The notes: generated from the sequence alone by a model not told the origin. A DNA stretch of 64,000 nucleotides from Deltaproteobacteria bacterium (GCA_031264185.1 JAISEL010000071.1:62001-126000); one strand, 5' to 3'; shown: positions 9,257-18,833, counted from the stretch's first letter. A program made the numbers and translations.

Positions 9257-9916
9257 CTAAACTCGGGCTATCCGGTCAAAACCCGGACCGGCCTGATAAT
9301 AGCCCTCGGGGCCTAAATAACCGTTAATAAGGCGTACCTGACAGCCGCCTTCGGGATAAATGTCCACCACATTCAGGCAGGCAAAATCCTGGTGAATAGA
9401 CCACATGGAGGCTAAGGAAAGATCCAAAAGAGCTGCCAGAATAGCCCGGCCGACCCCGGCGTGGGCCACTAAGGCCACCTGACCGGTAGGATGATCTTCA
9501 ATAAGCTGACCTAAAGCCTTGCTGATTCTTTTCCGGAATGTTTCCGTACTTTCGCCGCCGGGAAAAGAGACTTCTTTGTCCGGATGGATGATCTTTTCGG
9601 CGACATCGGGATACTTTTCCTGAATTGTCGACCACATAAGGCCTTCGCAGTCTCCGAAATGAATCTCCCGAAAAGTCCCGGTGGCGGTCAGAGTCAAACC
9701 GAACTGCCGAGCCAGAGCCAGCCCGCCGTATGCGGCCCGGCTTAGATCGCTGGAATAGACGGCCTGGATTTCCGTGCCCGCGAGGGCCTCCACCGCCTGG
9801 TCCAGCTGCCTGCGGCCTTCATCGGTCAGCATAACATTGGTCCAACCGTTAAAAGGGTAGTTCTGGTAATTTTCTGTCTGACCGTGCCGGATAAAGTAAA
9901 GACGCAAAAAATTCAT
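9257..9916 (-). CDS. histidine phosphatase (phosphoglycerate-mutase-like)
   Basis: A 219-residue member of the histidine phosphatase superfamily. RHGQTE near the N-terminus holds the phospho-accepting histidine, FREIHFGDCEG and the glutamate region follow, and VALVAHAGVGRAIL holds the second histidine. Substrates in this family range from phosphoglycerate to sugar phosphates and alpha-ribazole phosphate, so the reaction cannot be fixed. The open frame extends 10 codons upstream, but those codons lie inside element C, and MNFLRLYFIRHGQTE is the natural start. It is the first gene of a likely operon with metX and metW. Confidence 0.85.
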   Translation of the reverse strand: MNFLRLYFIRHGQTENYQNYPFNGWTNVMLTDEGRRQLDQAVEALAGTEIQAVYSSDLSRAAYGGLALARQFGLTLTATGTFREIHFGDCEGLMWSTIQEKYPDVAEKIIHPDKEVSFPGGESTETFRKRISKALGQLIEDHPTGQVALVAHAGVGRAILAALLDLSLASMWSIHQDFACLNVVDIYPEGGCQVRLINGYLGPEGYYQAGPGFDRIARV

Positions 9917-10555
9917 CCGATCTTCGGCGAAGAAAACCCCGGCCAACAGGCCGGGGAGGAAACGCCGCCTCCTTAGTTAACTTTAAATTATAAACGAAGT
10001 ATCAGTAGTATCCATCCGCTCTCTGAATCTGGCGGCCATATTTTTAGGAAACAGCAGCCGGTCCATGAGCCTTTGGCCCGTTAAAAGAACCGTAAGTCCG
10101 GGGCCGCTCGTCAGGGGTGAATGCAGAGCCGCTTGTTTTCCAGCACATCAGCCCGGACCAGGTCTCCGGTTCGAAACCCAAATACTCTTTTGGTCCCAGG
10201 CCGACAGCCTCTGAGCCGGACGTAACCGCAAGCCGGTTCAGCTGATACACACTGCGGCCTGAAAGGTGATTAGCAGCGGCAGTTTTTCCGGGTCAGAAGC
10301 GCCGGAAACCTGCCCAGCGCAGACGTCATCCAAGCCCAAAGTTTAGAGGGATACCGAATCTTGACCTGCTGCGGCCTGCCCTGTCTCAAACCTGCCCTTA
10401 GCCTGTCATGAGCCCCAGACTTCAGGAGGGCTGAATTTTTGCAACACCTCTGCAGTCTAAACCTAAGAAAAACGCAGCAAGCCGGTAAACCGTTTCCAGG
10501 GTCAATCCAGGAATCCTGCCAGAACCCTGCTTCAGCTGGGCTGACTGACACTTAC
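9917..10555 (-). mobile_element. HEARO-like element C (long form)
   Basis: Minus-strand element of about 640 bp ending directly before ATGA of the histidine phosphatase gene. Its 5' part (from about 10551) matches element A block by block: CAGTCAGCCC, AGCTGAAGC, CCTGGATTGACC, GGAAACGG. Its 3' end repeats AAGGAGG-CGGCG-TTTCCTCC, then a perfect CCCCGGCC/GGCCGGGG hairpin, CGCCG and AAGATCGG. A central stretch absent from A and B matches element D, for example CCGGCTTGCG and CCGGCTCAGAGGCT. Open frames inside it show no recognisable protein. Confidence 0.55.
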
Positions 10556-10640
10556 GCCTGACGGCCCGATGAAAACCCAAAAAAATAATTTTTAAGCGCA
10601 GTTTTATTGATATTAATCAAGACTATCAAAAACTATAGAT

Positions 10641-10663
10641 AAAAAAAAAGGCCGTAAGGCCGG
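10641..10663 (-). terminator. terminator of the HD-GYP gene
   Basis: On the minus strand a short GC stem (GGCC TTAC GGCC) is followed by nine T residues, about 20 bp after the stop codon. Confidence 0.75.
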
Positions 10664-10680
10664 AAACCTCAGGAAAAAAC

Positions 10681-11829
10681 TTATCTGCCGGCGCTGGCCT
10701 TTAAAGTATCCGAAAGTTCACTGCTGTGTTCAGCCTGACTGGAATTCCAGATTCTGAGCACTTCGTCAATGTCGGTTAAAAAGATGTCCACTACCTCTGG
10801 ATCGAAATGGCGGCCCCGACCTTCCAGAATAATGGTCAGAGCCTGTTCCATGGTAAAGGCCTTTTTGTACGGTCTTCTGGACATTAAAGCATCAAAGACA
10901 TCGGCCACGGCCACTATCCGGCCGGCTAGGGGGATATCCCGGCCCTTTAAGCCGTTGGGGTACCCGGAACCGTCAAACTTTTCGTGGTGGGTTTTGGCAA
11001 TCACTTCGCCCAGCCTTAAAAAACCAATGTCGGAATTTTCCAGAATTTTGCCCCCGTATACTGTATGAAGGCGCATAATGGTCCATTCTTCTTCATTTAA
11101 AGGCCCGTTTTTCAGAAGGATTCGGTCCGGTATGCCAATTTTGCCAATATCGTGCATGGGCGAGGCGTAAAGGATGCTTTCCACCGTAGCCGGGGACAAG
11201 TTCATTCTCTCGGCAATCCGGGCTGAAATCCGGCTCATACTGATAATGTGAGCCCCGGTATCTTCGTCTTTAAATTCCGCAGCTCTGGATAACCGGAAAA
11301 TTGTTTCCAAAGAAGCGCCCCGCAGTTTTTCATGGGCTTTGGCCAGCTTCAGGTTCGTTTCCTGAATCTCCACCGTCCTTCGCCGGACCTCCGATTCCAG
11401 CTCCTGACGGTAATTGACCATATGGTCATTATAAGCCTTAACTTTAAGAAGAGATCTGACCCTGGCCCTCAATTCCATCCGGTCTACAGGCTTGGTCAAA
11501 AAATCGTCCGCGCCCACTTCCAAGGCTTTAACCCGATCATTGACATCCTGCAGGGCAGTGACCATAACTATGGGAATTAAAGAGTATTTTTCTTCCGCTT
11601 TCAGCTCCTTGACTACTTCAAAGCCATTTAATTTAGGCATCATTATGTCTAAAAGGATCAAATCCGGAACTACCTGCCGGACTTTTTCCAGACATTCTTC
11701 TCCGTCATTGGCCTGGATAACTGTATATCCCTGGGGCTTGAGCATAGCAGTGATGAGTTTTAAGTTTAAAACTTCATCATCAACTACCATTACAATCGGA
11801 GTTTTGGCTGTAGTCACTTCATCGGTCAT
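10681..11829 (-). CDS. response regulator with HD-GYP phosphodiesterase domain
   Basis: A 382-residue cytoplasmic regulator. Residues 12-130 form a receiver domain with VVDDE, the phospho-acceptor region DLILLDIMMPKLNG and the lysine in DDFLTKPVD. A short coiled linker leads to an HD-GYP domain (about 175-355) with HDIGKIGIP, HHEKFDGSGYPNGLKG and VADVFDALMSRRPYK. HD-GYP domains hydrolyse cyclic di-GMP; all the usual metal and GYP residues are visible, so activity is likely. No sensor kinase is adjacent. Single-gene transcription unit with its own terminator. Confidence 0.93.
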   Translation of the reverse strand: MTDEVTTAKTPIVMVVDDEVLNLKLITAMLKPQGYTVIQANDGEECLEKVRQVVPDLILLDIMMPKLNGFEVVKELKAEEKYSLIPIVMVTALQDVNDRVKALEVGADDFLTKPVDRMELRARVRSLLKVKAYNDHMVNYRQELESEVRRRTVEIQETNLKLAKAHEKLRGASLETIFRLSRAAEFKDEDTGAHIISMSRISARIAERMNLSPATVESILYASPMHDIGKIGIPDRILLKNGPLNEEEWTIMRLHTVYGGKILENSDIGFLRLGEVIAKTHHEKFDGSGYPNGLKGRDIPLAGRIVAVADVFDALMSRRPYKKAFTMEQALTIILEGRGRHFDPEVVDIFLTDIDEVLRIWNSSQAEHSSELSDTLKASAGR

Positions 11830-11969
11830 AAAATCAAGAGTCCATAATCCGGCACTGGGGAAAAACGCCTTTCAGCCATCGTGACCGGCCGGTGCCAAAA
11901 ATCACGATCTTACTTATTTAATTTTAACCTAAAATCAAGCCCAATTCCACTTGCCCCGGATTCTGCCTT

Positions 11970-13352
11970 TTATTTGGAAATAAAAGATGAGGCACCCTTG
12001 AACAACTGCTTGAGATCGTCATCCGTAAAAGAGAAGCCAAAACTGAAGAACGGCGAGGACCTGTGGAGGTCACTGATAAAGTCGTCGTACCCGGCACCGA
12101 TATAGAAGTATTTCCAGAATCGGTAGCTGGCCATGGCCCTTAAATGGGGATTGTGGTCAAAGTCGCCGGAGAAAGCTTCCATAGTCAGAAGCAGAGCGTC
12201 ATCCAACAGATAGTAGTCTAAAGCCAGACCGGCTCCGGATTCAAAAATACCGCCCCTGATGACCGCATCGTAAAACCGCTGGGCAATCTGGGCATTGAAC
12301 TTAAGTTTTCCCCGGTCCCGGTTTTCCCGCCGGTAGTCCTGGCCGTTTAAAGTATAGTCCGTCCTGGAGTAATTCCCAAAATAGTCCCCCGTAACTCCTA
12401 ACAGGTAATAGCGGTAAGGAGAAGTCTGGAGCTTTATGCCGACCGTACTCTTTAAATAATCATAACGGGTCATCCAGTCGGCCCGGTAATCAACAGTCAC
12501 CTGTAAAGAATCGGCTGATTCCAAATAATTATTAATCCCGGTTAAAGCCTGATCTATTTTATCGACTGTAGTTTCGTCATTGACCAGGCGGCCTAAAGTG
12601 CCTTCACCGCTGCCGATTTTATCGGTAATCTGGCGGATACTGGCCATGGTCGAGCGTAACTCGCGGATAGCTGAGTCATCGTTTATCAGCTGGCCCAAAG
12701 AGCCCTGGCCTTTATTAATCCGATCAGTGATACTGACCAGATTGTCGGCCACCGTACCCAGTTTTTCCACCGCTTTGGAGATGCCAGGTCCGTTAGCCTC
12801 GGTTAAATCTTTTAAAGATTTACTTAAATCCCGCACATTGGTTACAATATCCCGAAGTTCCTGACCGCCGTTGTCTTTGGTCAGAGACGAGGTTAAAATT
12901 TTCAGATCATCGGCCACCGAAGCCAGTTTTTCCATCAGTTCCGACATATCAACTGCCGAAACGGTCTCTTCTATCCGCGCGCCGCTGGTCAAAGGGGCCC
13001 CGGCCGAGGAGCCCGGAAAAATTTCCACAAACTTGTCCCCCAAGACCCCCTGAGCCCGGATCACAGCCCGGCTGTCATCGGACAGATGGACATTATTTAA
13101 AATAGCCATAGTCACTAAGGCCCGGTTTGAGCCATACAGGGAAACATTGGCGACCCGGCCAACATTGATGCCGGCCACTTCCACGGCCACACCGACTTTC
13201 AGGCCCGAGGCCTCATCAAAGACGGCACTGATAGTGTAATAATCGCTCCCAAAGCCGGAGAAAACTCCCAGCCTCAGAGCCATCCAGACCACAACGGCCA
13301 ATGCGGCCAGAACGAATAAGCCAACTTTAATTTCCGTAGAAGAGCTATACAT
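11970..13352 (-). CDS. mlaD: MCE-domain lipid-transport protein MlaD
   Basis: A 460-residue inner-membrane-anchored protein of the Mla/MCE phospholipid transporter. One membrane helix (about residues 10-28) precedes a single MCE domain (about 38-115; DEASGLKVGVAVEVAGINVGRV). A long helical region with repeated KLGTVADNL-like and GQGSLGQLIND/GEGTLGRLVND motifs follows (about 130-275). The last 180 residues are aromatic and beta-rich. MlaD of E. coli is about 180 residues, so this is the long MCE form found in many deltaproteobacteria and chlamydiae. It is the last gene of the mlaE-mlaF-mlaD run. Confidence 0.88.
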   Translation of the reverse strand: MYSSSTEIKVGLFVLAALAVVVWMALRLGVFSGFGSDYYTISAVFDEASGLKVGVAVEVAGINVGRVANVSLYGSNRALVTMAILNNVHLSDDSRAVIRAQGVLGDKFVEIFPGSSAGAPLTSGARIEETVSAVDMSELMEKLASVADDLKILTSSLTKDNGGQELRDIVTNVRDLSKSLKDLTEANGPGISKAVEKLGTVADNLVSITDRINKGQGSLGQLINDDSAIRELRSTMASIRQITDKIGSGEGTLGRLVNDETTVDKIDQALTGINNYLESADSLQVTVDYRADWMTRYDYLKSTVGIKLQTSPYRYYLLGVTGDYFGNYSRTDYTLNGQDYRRENRDRGKLKFNAQIAQRFYDAVIRGGIFESGAGLALDYYLLDDALLLTMEAFSGDFDHNPHLRAMASYRFWKYFYIGAGYDDFISDLHRSSPFFSFGFSFTDDDLKQLFKGASSFISK

Positions 13353-13374
13353 TTAACATCTCTGGTTGATAGTC

Positions 13375-13448
13375 ACTGTACAGGGAATTATCTTACATAA
13401 TTCCCTGTACAGTGTTAACCGTTGGTTTTTGGTCTGCCCAAAAACCAA
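13375..13448 (-). other. two strong hairpins between mlaF and mlaD
   Basis: 13375-13413 is a perfect 17-bp inverted repeat with a 5-nt loop (it begins ACTGTACAGGGAATTAT). 13422-13448 is a second perfect 11-bp inverted repeat (TTGGTTTTTGG / CCAAAAACCAA). They sit back to back inside the operon. Neither has a clear U-tract, so an mRNA-stability or processing element is more likely than full termination. Confidence 0.6.
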
Positions 13449-13454
13449 AGCCGG

Positions 13455-14198
13455 TCAGGAAGCCGGTTCCCCGGCCAGAAATTTCTGAATTTCCGGATTG
13501 GGGTCAACCTTAAAAACCTGCGGCGGGGCGCTCGCAATAATCTGCCCGTCATAAATCATTGAAACCTGATCCGCCAAAGTCAAAGTAGCCGCGATGTCAT
13601 GACTTATAACCACTACAGTAGCGCCCGATCTTTTCTGAACATGTCCGATAAGTTCGTCTACCTGTCCGGAAAGCAAGGGATCGAGCCCGGTTGTCGGTTC
13701 GTCAAAAAACAATATGGCCGGCTCCATGACTAAAGCTCTGGCCAGAGCCACCCTTTTCCTTTCACCGGTAGATAAAGAAACGACCTTTCTGGGGCCCGCA
13801 CCGGCCAGTCCCAATTCTTCCAAAAGCTGTTCCGCCTTGGCCTGAGCTTTTTTGACTGTGGTGATTCGGTGGAACCACAAGGGAAAAGCCACATTTTCCC
13901 CAACGCTTAAAGAATCAAACAGCGCTCCGTCCTGGAACAGCAGGCCCATCTGGAGCCTTAATGCCTGCAAATCCCTGGGATGAGCCGCAGACAGTTCAAG
14001 ATTATCGAACCATATTTCCCCAGAGTCGGCCCTCATCAGACCGGTCAGGTGCTTTAAGACAACTGACTTGCCTTCACCGCTCCGGCCGATTAAAAAATTT
14101 ATACACCCGGGCAGAATTTTAAATGTAATGCCCTTTAATACTTCCTGGTCCCCGAAACTTTTTTTCAGGTTGTAAACCACAATGGTGGGCGCGGCCAT
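13455..14198 (-). CDS. mlaF: ABC transporter ATPase MlaF
   Basis: A 247-residue ATPase energising the MlaFED lipid transporter at the inner membrane. Walker A is GRSGEGKS (residues about 38-45), the signature is LSTGERKRVALARAL, Walker B is AILFFDEPTTGLDP, and the H-loop is VVVISHD. The EGKS form of Walker A is typical of the MlaF subgroup. Its start lies 21 bp after the mlaE stop. Confidence 0.93.
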   Translation of the reverse strand: MAAPTIVVYNLKKSFGDQEVLKGITFKILPGCINFLIGRSGEGKSVVLKHLTGLMRADSGEIWFDNLELSAAHPRDLQALRLQMGLLFQDGALFDSLSVGENVAFPLWFHRITTVKKAQAKAEQLLEELGLAGAGPRKVVSLSTGERKRVALARALVMEPAILFFDEPTTGLDPLLSGQVDELIGHVQKRSGATVVVISHDIAATLTLADQVSMIYDGQIIASAPPQVFKVDPNPEIQKFLAGEPAS

Positions 14199-14219
14199 GG
14201 ATTAACTGCCCTTTGGCTC

Positions 14220-15002
14220 TCAGAACATAATGGCGGTCATTATAAAGTCGCCAACTAAGATAGCCACATAAGCACAGACCACGGCGTGAGTCGTCGAACG
14301 TCCAACCCCCTCAGCCCCGCCTCTGGTATAGAATCCCATATAACAGCCGACCGAAGCCAGGATAAACCCGAAAACCGCCGACTTAATTAGGCCGTTATAA
14401 ACATCTCCTATGACCACGATGTCCTCAATCCGGGAAGCGAACTGACCCGGATCTAAACCTTTGCCTATAGCAACGAGATAACCGCCCAAAACCCCAACTG
14501 CATCGGCAACGGCTGTCAGAAGCGGCAGCATGACAATACCGGCTAAAATTCTGGGCGAAATCAAATATTTTACCGGATCCGCACCCATGACCGTTAAAGC
14601 GTCTATCTGCTCGCTGACCTTCATAGAAGACAACTCCGCCGCCATGGCACTGCCGACCCGGCCGGTGACCATCAAAGAGGTCAGAACCGGGCCCAGTTCT
14701 CTGGTCATGGCTGTGGCTACTGTGGGACCGACCATAGACTCAGCCGAAAATCTCCGGAATCCGTAAATGACCTGAAGGGTAAAAACAGCTCCGGTGAAGA
14801 TGCCAGTCAGGATTACCACAAAAAGGGAATTGACCCCCACCAGTTCCATCTGCCGGAAGACAGTTCTAAGCCGCCAGGGCGGGATGATGGCCAGGATTAA
14901 GGAACGCAGGGATAAAAGACTGTAGCGGCCCAGATGAAAGACCGACTCCAGTACAGTTTTTCCCAAAAAGGCCACCAGTTTGGATGCCGGATTTAAGGAC
15001 AC
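14220..15002 (-). CDS. mlaE: MlaE-family lipid ABC transporter permease
   Basis: A 260-residue integral membrane permease. It has an N-terminal amphipathic helix and about five membrane helices, with the family blocks TRELGPVLTSLMVTGRVGSA, AELSSMKVSEQIDALTVMG and SPRILAGIVMLPLLT. It forms the membrane core to which MlaD and MlaF bind. The start is GTG at 15002. It is the first gene of the operon. Confidence 0.93.
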   Translation of the reverse strand: MSLNPASKLVAFLGKTVLESVFHLGRYSLLSLRSLILAIIPPWRLRTVFRQMELVGVNSLFVVILTGIFTGAVFTLQVIYGFRRFSAESMVGPTVATAMTRELGPVLTSLMVTGRVGSAMAAELSSMKVSEQIDALTVMGADPVKYLISPRILAGIVMLPLLTAVADAVGVLGGYLVAIGKGLDPGQFASRIEDIVVIGDVYNGLIKSAVFGFILASVGCYMGFYTRGGAEGVGRSTTHAVVCAYVAILVGDFIMTAIMF

Positions 15003-15049
15003 AGCCAGGAAAGAACTCCTTTAAAAATGACTAACGGGCTATAAGCCTC

Positions 15050-15165
15050 GGACACCTACTGATATCCTCCCCCGCCTAAAGCCGGAGGATCTTCACAGAG
15101 CCTGAAAAGTTACCGTTCCTGTTCTCCTCTGAATGGGGTCCTGCTTTATCGGCAGACTGACATCT
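15050..15165 (-). mobile_element. short deletion derivative related to the HEARO-like elements
   Basis: On the minus strand, CTGCCGATAAAGCAGGA and AACGGTAAC match the 5' portion of element B, followed at once by a GC-rich hairpin (TCCTCCGGC ... GCGGGGGAGGA) like the terminal hairpin of the family. The middle is missing. It sits just upstream of mlaE but not against its start codon. Confidence 0.4.
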
Positions 15166-16229
15166 AATCCTCAGAAGCCAAAAACAACGGCCTGCCCGGC
15201 CACCAAAAAACATTTAGCGCACAAACCAGACCGGCGTAGTTCTTACAGCCGCTTTAAGGCATTTGAATTCAGCCCCGGGTTTTTCGGAATGCGTCTGATA
15301 TTCCTGGCCACACGATTGTATAGTTTTACGGCGCTTTGAATAAATACGGTCTGAAAGCCGAAAATGAGTCCAAAAAAACAGCTGTTATTATATCCTTTTC
15401 TTTGCCATTATGGCAAACAAATTTCATAATTTCAATAGACTTAATCTTGGTGTAATTTTCACAACTACCACAATATATGAGATATTTTTCTATCTTTTTT
15501 TATCGTTGGCGGCAATAATCTCTTTTCAAATTTTAGATTGGCGCATATTTATTTAACTAACTGTCCCTATCATATAATTTATATAGTTATTATTTTATAT
15601 AAATAGTTGAAAATGCCGCCTGTAAAAATATCCCGGACGGGCTAAGCTTATTTAAACCGGCCGGACGAATTTTTATCAAACTGGCTTTTAGAACTTCTTT
15701 CGTAAATAGAGATCTTATGCTAATCAGCATAACACATAGATAATTTAAACTAAAGCCCTGCCTGCATTCGAATTATTCGGATTCACTGAACCATTTAACT
15801 TAAGCAAGGATAAAGAATAAATTAAATGTCTAAAAACTAAGCTGTCTTATCTATTATCTGTCAGTCATGTCATAACATTAATTTATAAATATATATTAAC
15901 TAATTTTTTATATTATATAGTAATTTAATATTATATACAATCGTATTACAGCTCATACTATATCTCAGAAGACAATTGGAATTAAAGAAGAGCCGGATTT
16001 AATTTTTTACCTGCGGTGGTGTTTTACTATTATCTATATTTTTTCCTTGAAAGTTCCATTTTCATCATATTTACTGTTTAAATCGCAACCACCCGATCTG
16101 ATTTCTCAGGCCGGGGTGCTATACGGCTCTAACTTGCTATAATGCCTTAATATAATTATAGTTCATATAAGATAAATACTCGTCGTTCAACTCGTAAGGG
16201 TATTTATTTAGGATTCGCATTTTGGTTTT
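15166..16229. other. gene-free AT-rich stretch
   Basis: No open frame with coding character is visible on either strand. The first 200 bp are moderately GC-rich and may be more decayed element sequence. From about 15360 the region is AT-rich, and I see no defined repeats or promoters I would defend. Confidence 0.4.
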
Positions 16230-17108
16230 CGTTTTGATAAGCACCGGAAGCATCCTGACCCAGGCGCCGGTAAACAGGCCTACGTCTCAAGAGGCCGAAC
16301 CAGAAGGCACAAGCGGCAGCTGTTCAGGATAATTGACTGTCCTGCCGTCTGTCCGGTTGCCGGCCTCTGACCTGGAAATCAGATCCGGGCATTAAGACCA
16401 GCAGAGCGGCTCTGGTCCGTCTGCCGGAAGATAATGTCAAAGCCTCAGGTCAAGGCTTGTCTTTTTTTTCGAGATCCAAAACCTTCTCAGGGCTTATATC
16501 CTAAAGCCTTGATCAATGTTCCTATCACCGGCGCCGGAGGGCCGGCTCCCGCCGTCTTTCCGTCATAAGGCCCTGAGTACCGGCTTCTTTACAGCCAATT
16601 GCCAAAGTCAGGCACTCGGCGGCCGGGACAGTCAGACTCGGCAAACAGAAAAAAACCGGAGATTTCTGGGTCAGAATACAGCTTGGGGACTTTCTGCAGC
16701 TGCAAGATTCAGAAGTACAGACTGGAAAAACAGGCAGACAATGCGTTTGCTTCTGTCAGAACGCACCGCCGAAAACGGCCTTAGATGCCGTCTGCGCCGG
16801 TCAGGCAGCCTGTGTTAAGGCAGAGAAAAGTCATCTTTGATTACGGCCTCTCTGGAACGCAGAGAGTATCAGTGATCCCGGCTTGCGAGTTCCTGCCGGC
16901 TCAGAGGCTTTCGGCCGAAAACCAAATGCGTATTTGGATTCCTGACAGGGCACACGGCCCGAGCTGATGCACCGGAAGACAGGCAGAACGGGCAGCCTGA
17001 TTCAGATAGCGGACAGAAACGGATTGTTCGCTTTTATTTTTAACTAAACTTAAGGAGGCGGCGTTACCTCCCCGGCTTCTCGGCCTGGGTTTCGACGCCG
17101 GAGAACGG
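16230..17108 (+). mobile_element. HEARO-like element D (longest form)
   Basis: A gene-free block of up to about 880 bp ending exactly before ATGA of the sigma-54 activator gene. The 3' end carries AAGGAGG (17052-17058), CGGCG, a GC hairpin, CGCCG (17096-17100) and GAGAACGG. An internal part around 16880-16980 aligns with element C: CCGGCTTGCG, CCGGCTCAGAGGCT, GTATTTGG, GAGCTGATG. The left boundary is uncertain. Internal open frames show no recognisable protein and look like shadows. Confidence 0.5.
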
Positions 17109-18698
17109 ATGAAAAAGGTTCTGGTAGCAGTCAAAAATAATAAACTGGCTCAGACTATCATCGGAGCCTGCCTGGACCGGGGCGAGGAAACCGACCGGCT
17201 GTCAAGTATGGATGAGGCCAAAACCGCGTTGGCCGAACGTGAGGATGAATATTCAGTCTTAGTCTTGAACTTAGACGACCTGTCCACCAGTTCGGAAAAA
17301 AAGATTTTAGCGGCGGTCCAGAACCTGCCGGATTCAGTCCGCATCTTAGGCTTAGGCTCAGGGTTTGACTTAAAAATGGTAACCGATCTTTTTCGGGCCG
17401 GACTTTATGATTATTTAAACCTGCCTCCGGATCCTTTGGAACTGGCCAAGGTAATGAATAATATTTTAGAACCAATAGAAGAATATGAGAAAAAACCGGC
17501 TGCCCCGAAAGCTCAAACCCAGGTTCAAGCTAGGGTCTCATCCTCCGGCCATTCCATTATCGGCCAAAGTTCGGAACTGAGAAAAGTCTTCCGCCTGATA
17601 GAAAAAGTGGCCGTGTCCGACGCCACAGTCATGATTCAGGGGGAAAGCGGAACCGGCAAGGAATTAATAGCCAGGGCCATTCACCAGTCATCTCCCAGAC
17701 GCGATAAACCTTTGATCCCGGTTAACTGCGGAGCTATTCCGGAAGAACTTCTGGAAGCCGAATTTTTCGGCCATGAAAAAGGGGCTTTTACCGGGGCCAT
17801 CCGCGAAAGGATAGGCCGTTTTGAGATGGCCGACGGCGGCACTATCTTTTTGGACGAAATCGGAGACATGAGCTCCCGGCTTCAGGTAAAGCTTTTAAGG
17901 GTCCTTCAGGAAAGAGAATTTGAACGGGTCGGCGGTCAAAAGACTATTGAAGTGGATATCCGGGTCATTACGGCTACCAACATTGACTTAAGTAAAGCCG
18001 TAGCCGAAGGCCGATTCCGGGAAGATCTTTTTTACCGTTTAAATGTTATCCCTCTCTTGATTCCGCCCCTGCGGGAGCGTTCCGAGGATATACCTCTGCT
18101 GATTGATTTTTTTCTCCAGCGCCTTCGCCAAAGCCGGGATTCTCAGGTAACCGGTATAGACCCGGAAACCTTAAAAATCCTTATGGACTATCACTGGCCT
18201 GGCAATATCAGGGAACTGGAAAATTTGCTGGAAAGGATGGTTATTTTAGCCGATAACCCGGTCTTAACCGCTGAAGATCTGCCTCCGAGGCTTTTGGAAA
18301 GAGCCAGAGCAGTCAAACCTCTGCCGAAACTGGCCGCCTTTTTAGAACCGGCCGCCGAGGTCCTGAAGGAGGCCGAGCCGGAGTACCAGTCTAATTTCGG
18401 ACCCTCCCAAAGCCTGCCGGAATCAGCCCCTGAACCCCGGTCTGCAGACGACTCTTTCTCGGATATTTTGATGAAAAATTTGGACCAGGAATTGCAGGAC
18501 CTGATTAAACCATTAGTCCTGTTTCCAGAAGATCCCATTGATCTGCCGGAATTGGTGGCCGCCTATGAGACTGCCTTAATCAAAACGTCCTTAAAACTTT
18601 CAGGGGGAGTTAAAAATGAAGCGGCCAGGCGTCTGTCAGTTAACCGCACTACCCTGGTGGAAAAACTCAAAAAATACAGCCCCCAGGAACTGGAGTAA
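17109..18698 (+). CDS. sigma-54-dependent activator with degenerate receiver domain
   Basis: A 529-residue NtrC-type transcriptional activator. Residues 1-120 have the receiver fold but lack the N-terminal acid pair (LVAVKNNKL), and the switch lysine position reads NLPPDP instead of KP. A possible acceptor survives as VLNLDDLS. The AAA+ domain (about 150-385) is intact, with Walker A GESGTGKE, GAFTGA for sigma-54 contact and GGTIFLDEIGDM as Walker B. After a low-complexity linker, a Fis-type helix-turn-helix ends the protein (AARRLSVNRTTLVEKLKKYS). The loss of phosphorylation residues suggests control by partner binding or ligand rather than a kinase. Its targets are unknown. Confidence 0.9.
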   Translation: MKKVLVAVKNNKLAQTIIGACLDRGEETDRLSSMDEAKTALAEREDEYSVLVLNLDDLSTSSEKKILAAVQNLPDSVRILGLGSGFDLKMVTDLFRAGLYDYLNLPPDPLELAKVMNNILEPIEEYEKKPAAPKAQTQVQARVSSSGHSIIGQSSELRKVFRLIEKVAVSDATVMIQGESGTGKELIARAIHQSSPRRDKPLIPVNCGAIPEELLEAEFFGHEKGAFTGAIRERIGRFEMADGGTIFLDEIGDMSSRLQVKLLRVLQEREFERVGGQKTIEVDIRVITATNIDLSKAVAEGRFREDLFYRLNVIPLLIPPLRERSEDIPLLIDFFLQRLRQSRDSQVTGIDPETLKILMDYHWPGNIRELENLLERMVILADNPVLTAEDLPPRLLERARAVKPLPKLAAFLEPAAEVLKEAEPEYQSNFGPSQSLPESAPEPRSADDSFSDILMKNLDQELQDLIKPLVLFPEDPIDLPELVAAYETALIKTSLKLSGGVKNEAARRLSVNRTTLVEKLKKYSPQELE

Positions 18699-18833
18699 TA
18701 ATTCGGAGCTAACTGGTTTTTTGATATACATAAACCTTCTAAATAACTTTATCTTATTCTTTTATTCAATTAATATAACCGAATGCCGATAATATAAGTG
18801 GACCTTTTTAATGGGAGGCTGTATTATTATTAT

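Noticed and set aside
10150-10185. tRNA-like T-loop (GGTTCGAAACC)
   Set aside because: No acceptor stem, anticodon arm or D-arm can be drawn around it; it is internal to element C.
10044-10551. Minus-strand open frames inside element C as an IsrB or TnpB remnant
   Set aside because: Neither frame shows HNH, RuvC or zinc-finger motifs, and both run across the conserved non-coding blocks.
16516-16967. Overlapping open frames of 60-100 codons inside element D
   Set aside because: No ribosome binding sites, no recognisable motifs, and the sequence aligns as non-coding with element C.
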